A stretch of 7,362 nt of DNA from Chloroflexota bacterium (GTDB taxonomy: Bacteria; Chloroflexota; Anaerolineae; UBA4142): the NCBI GenBank assembly GCA_016200825.1, contig JACQEA010000191.1:1-7362 (forward strand), in the 5' to 3' direction. Under the pieces are notes generated by a model. It was not told where the DNA came from. It did no database searches and saw nothing but the letters and a program-made list of their open reading frames with translations. Shown piece by piece: positions 6,768 through 7,362 of this stretch. Numbering within the stretch: the stretch's first letter is position 1; each line of letters begins with the position of its first letter. Made by a program: the position numbers and the translations under genes.

Positions 6768-7362
6768 GCCTTCCCCATCAACTCAACCAAAATCGCTTTT
6801 TGCGCGTGCAACCGATTTTCGGCTTGATCGAACACGACCGAATTTTTTCCATCCATTACGTCGTCCGTGATTTCATGACCGCGATGCGCAGGCAGGCAAT
6901 GCATCACGATCGCGCGCGAGTTCGCGCGCGCGACGAGCGCGGCATTTAATTGAAACGGTTGCATCGCGGCGGCGCGATCTTTCGATTCATTTTCTTGTCC
7001 CATACTTGTCCACACATCCGTGTACAACACATCCGCATTTTGCGCGGCATCTTGCGGCGAATCCGTCAACGCGACACTGCCGCCCGATTCACGCGCCCGC
7101 GCGCGCGCGCGCTTCACCGACGCGTCGTCCAGCGCGAACCCGCGCGGGCTCGCGCAGATAAACTGCGCGCCGCCGAGCGCACACGCAAACATCAACGAGC
7201 GCGCGACATTATTGCCATCGCCAAAAAACGCGACGCGCAAACCTTTCAAAGTTTTCAAATGCTCGATCATCGTCAGCGCGTCGCCCAGCGCTTGACACGG
7301 ATGCTCCCAATCCGATAGACCATTGATCACCGGCACGCGCGCGTGCGCGGCGAGTTCGGTAA
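6752..7362 (-). CDS. argF: Ornithine carbamoyltransferase (C-terminal 202 residues; start outside window)
   Basis: Transfers the carbamoyl group of carbamoyl phosphate to ornithine, giving citrulline in arginine biosynthesis; cytoplasmic, normally a trimer of about 300-330 residues. The right window edge cuts off roughly the first third, including the expected S-x-R-T-R motif. The visible part holds the conserved blocks in order: HARVPVINGLSDWEHPCQAL, whose HPCQ binds carbamoyl phosphate; FFGDGNNVARS of the ornithine domain; TDVWTSMGQE, the SMG-loop region; and HCLPAHRGHEI, with the catalytic cysteine, ending in FDQAENRLHAQKAIL. These fit ornithine rather than aspartate carbamoyltransferase. 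The internal GTG at 7336 is not the true start, because the frame stays open and homologous to the edge (TELAAHAR before it). The last residues (KRKA) and the stop lie within the heptamer repeat array, so the extreme C-terminus is shaped by the repeat. A catabolic (arcB) role cannot be ruled out without the neighbours; I prefer argF. Confidence 0.93.
   Translation of the reverse strand, partial: TELAAHARVPVINGLSDWEHPCQALGDALTMIEHLKTLKGLRVAFFGDGNNVARSLMFACALGGAQFICASPRGFALDDASVKRARARARESGGSVALTDSPQDAAQNADVLYTDVWTSMGQENESKDRAAAMQPFQLNAALVARANSRAIVMHCLPAHRGHEITDDVMDGKNSVVFDQAENRLHAQKAILVELMGKAKRKA

Noticed and set aside
7311..7336. GTG at 7336 as the argF start
   Set aside because: The frame is open upstream to the window edge and the upstream residues match the family, so the gene is simply cut by the edge.

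Overview
The window carries five protein genes, all read on the minus strand. In transcription order (right to left) they are: the 3' two-thirds of an ornithine carbamoyltransferase gene (argF, 7362 to 6752), a 741-residue tetratricopeptide (TPR) protein (6643 to 4418), a membrane-bound diadenylate cyclase (cdaA, 4415 to 3624), its YbbR-domain partner (cdaR, 3481 to 2267), and a large YfhO-like multi-pass membrane protein (2270 to 1) that stays open to the left window edge. argF lacks its start and the YfhO-like gene lacks its end, so both run off the window. I see no tRNA, rRNA, CRISPR array, transposase or phage gene.

The last four genes look like one transcription unit. Two nucleotides separate the TPR stop from the cdaA start. 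The cdaR stop and the yfhO-like start share an ATGA overlap. The cdaA-cdaR gap is 142 nt with the start chosen here and holds a long imperfect inverted repeat. The argF-TPR gap is 108 nt and is mostly filled by a degenerate tandem heptamer array (ACGNNNN, 12 in-phase units) that also supplies the last codons and the stop of argF. No stretch over 300 nt lacks a gene.

Functionally, the core is a c-di-AMP synthesis module. CdaA makes c-di-AMP from two ATP at the membrane, and CdaR is its single-pass extracytoplasmic regulator. In Firmicutes the pair is usually followed by glmM (peptidoglycan precursor synthesis). Here the pair is followed instead by a YfhO-like GT-C-type membrane protein, and is preceded by a TPR scaffold. 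A link between c-di-AMP signalling and an envelope or glycan process is a reasonable inference but is not shown by the sequence.

The organism is bacterial. The very frequent GCG and CGC codons, GTG/TTG starts, the cdaA-YbbR-YfhO layout and the short-unit intergenic repeats suggest an environmental Chloroflexota (Anaerolineae-like) genome. That is an impression from composition and layout, not a proven assignment.
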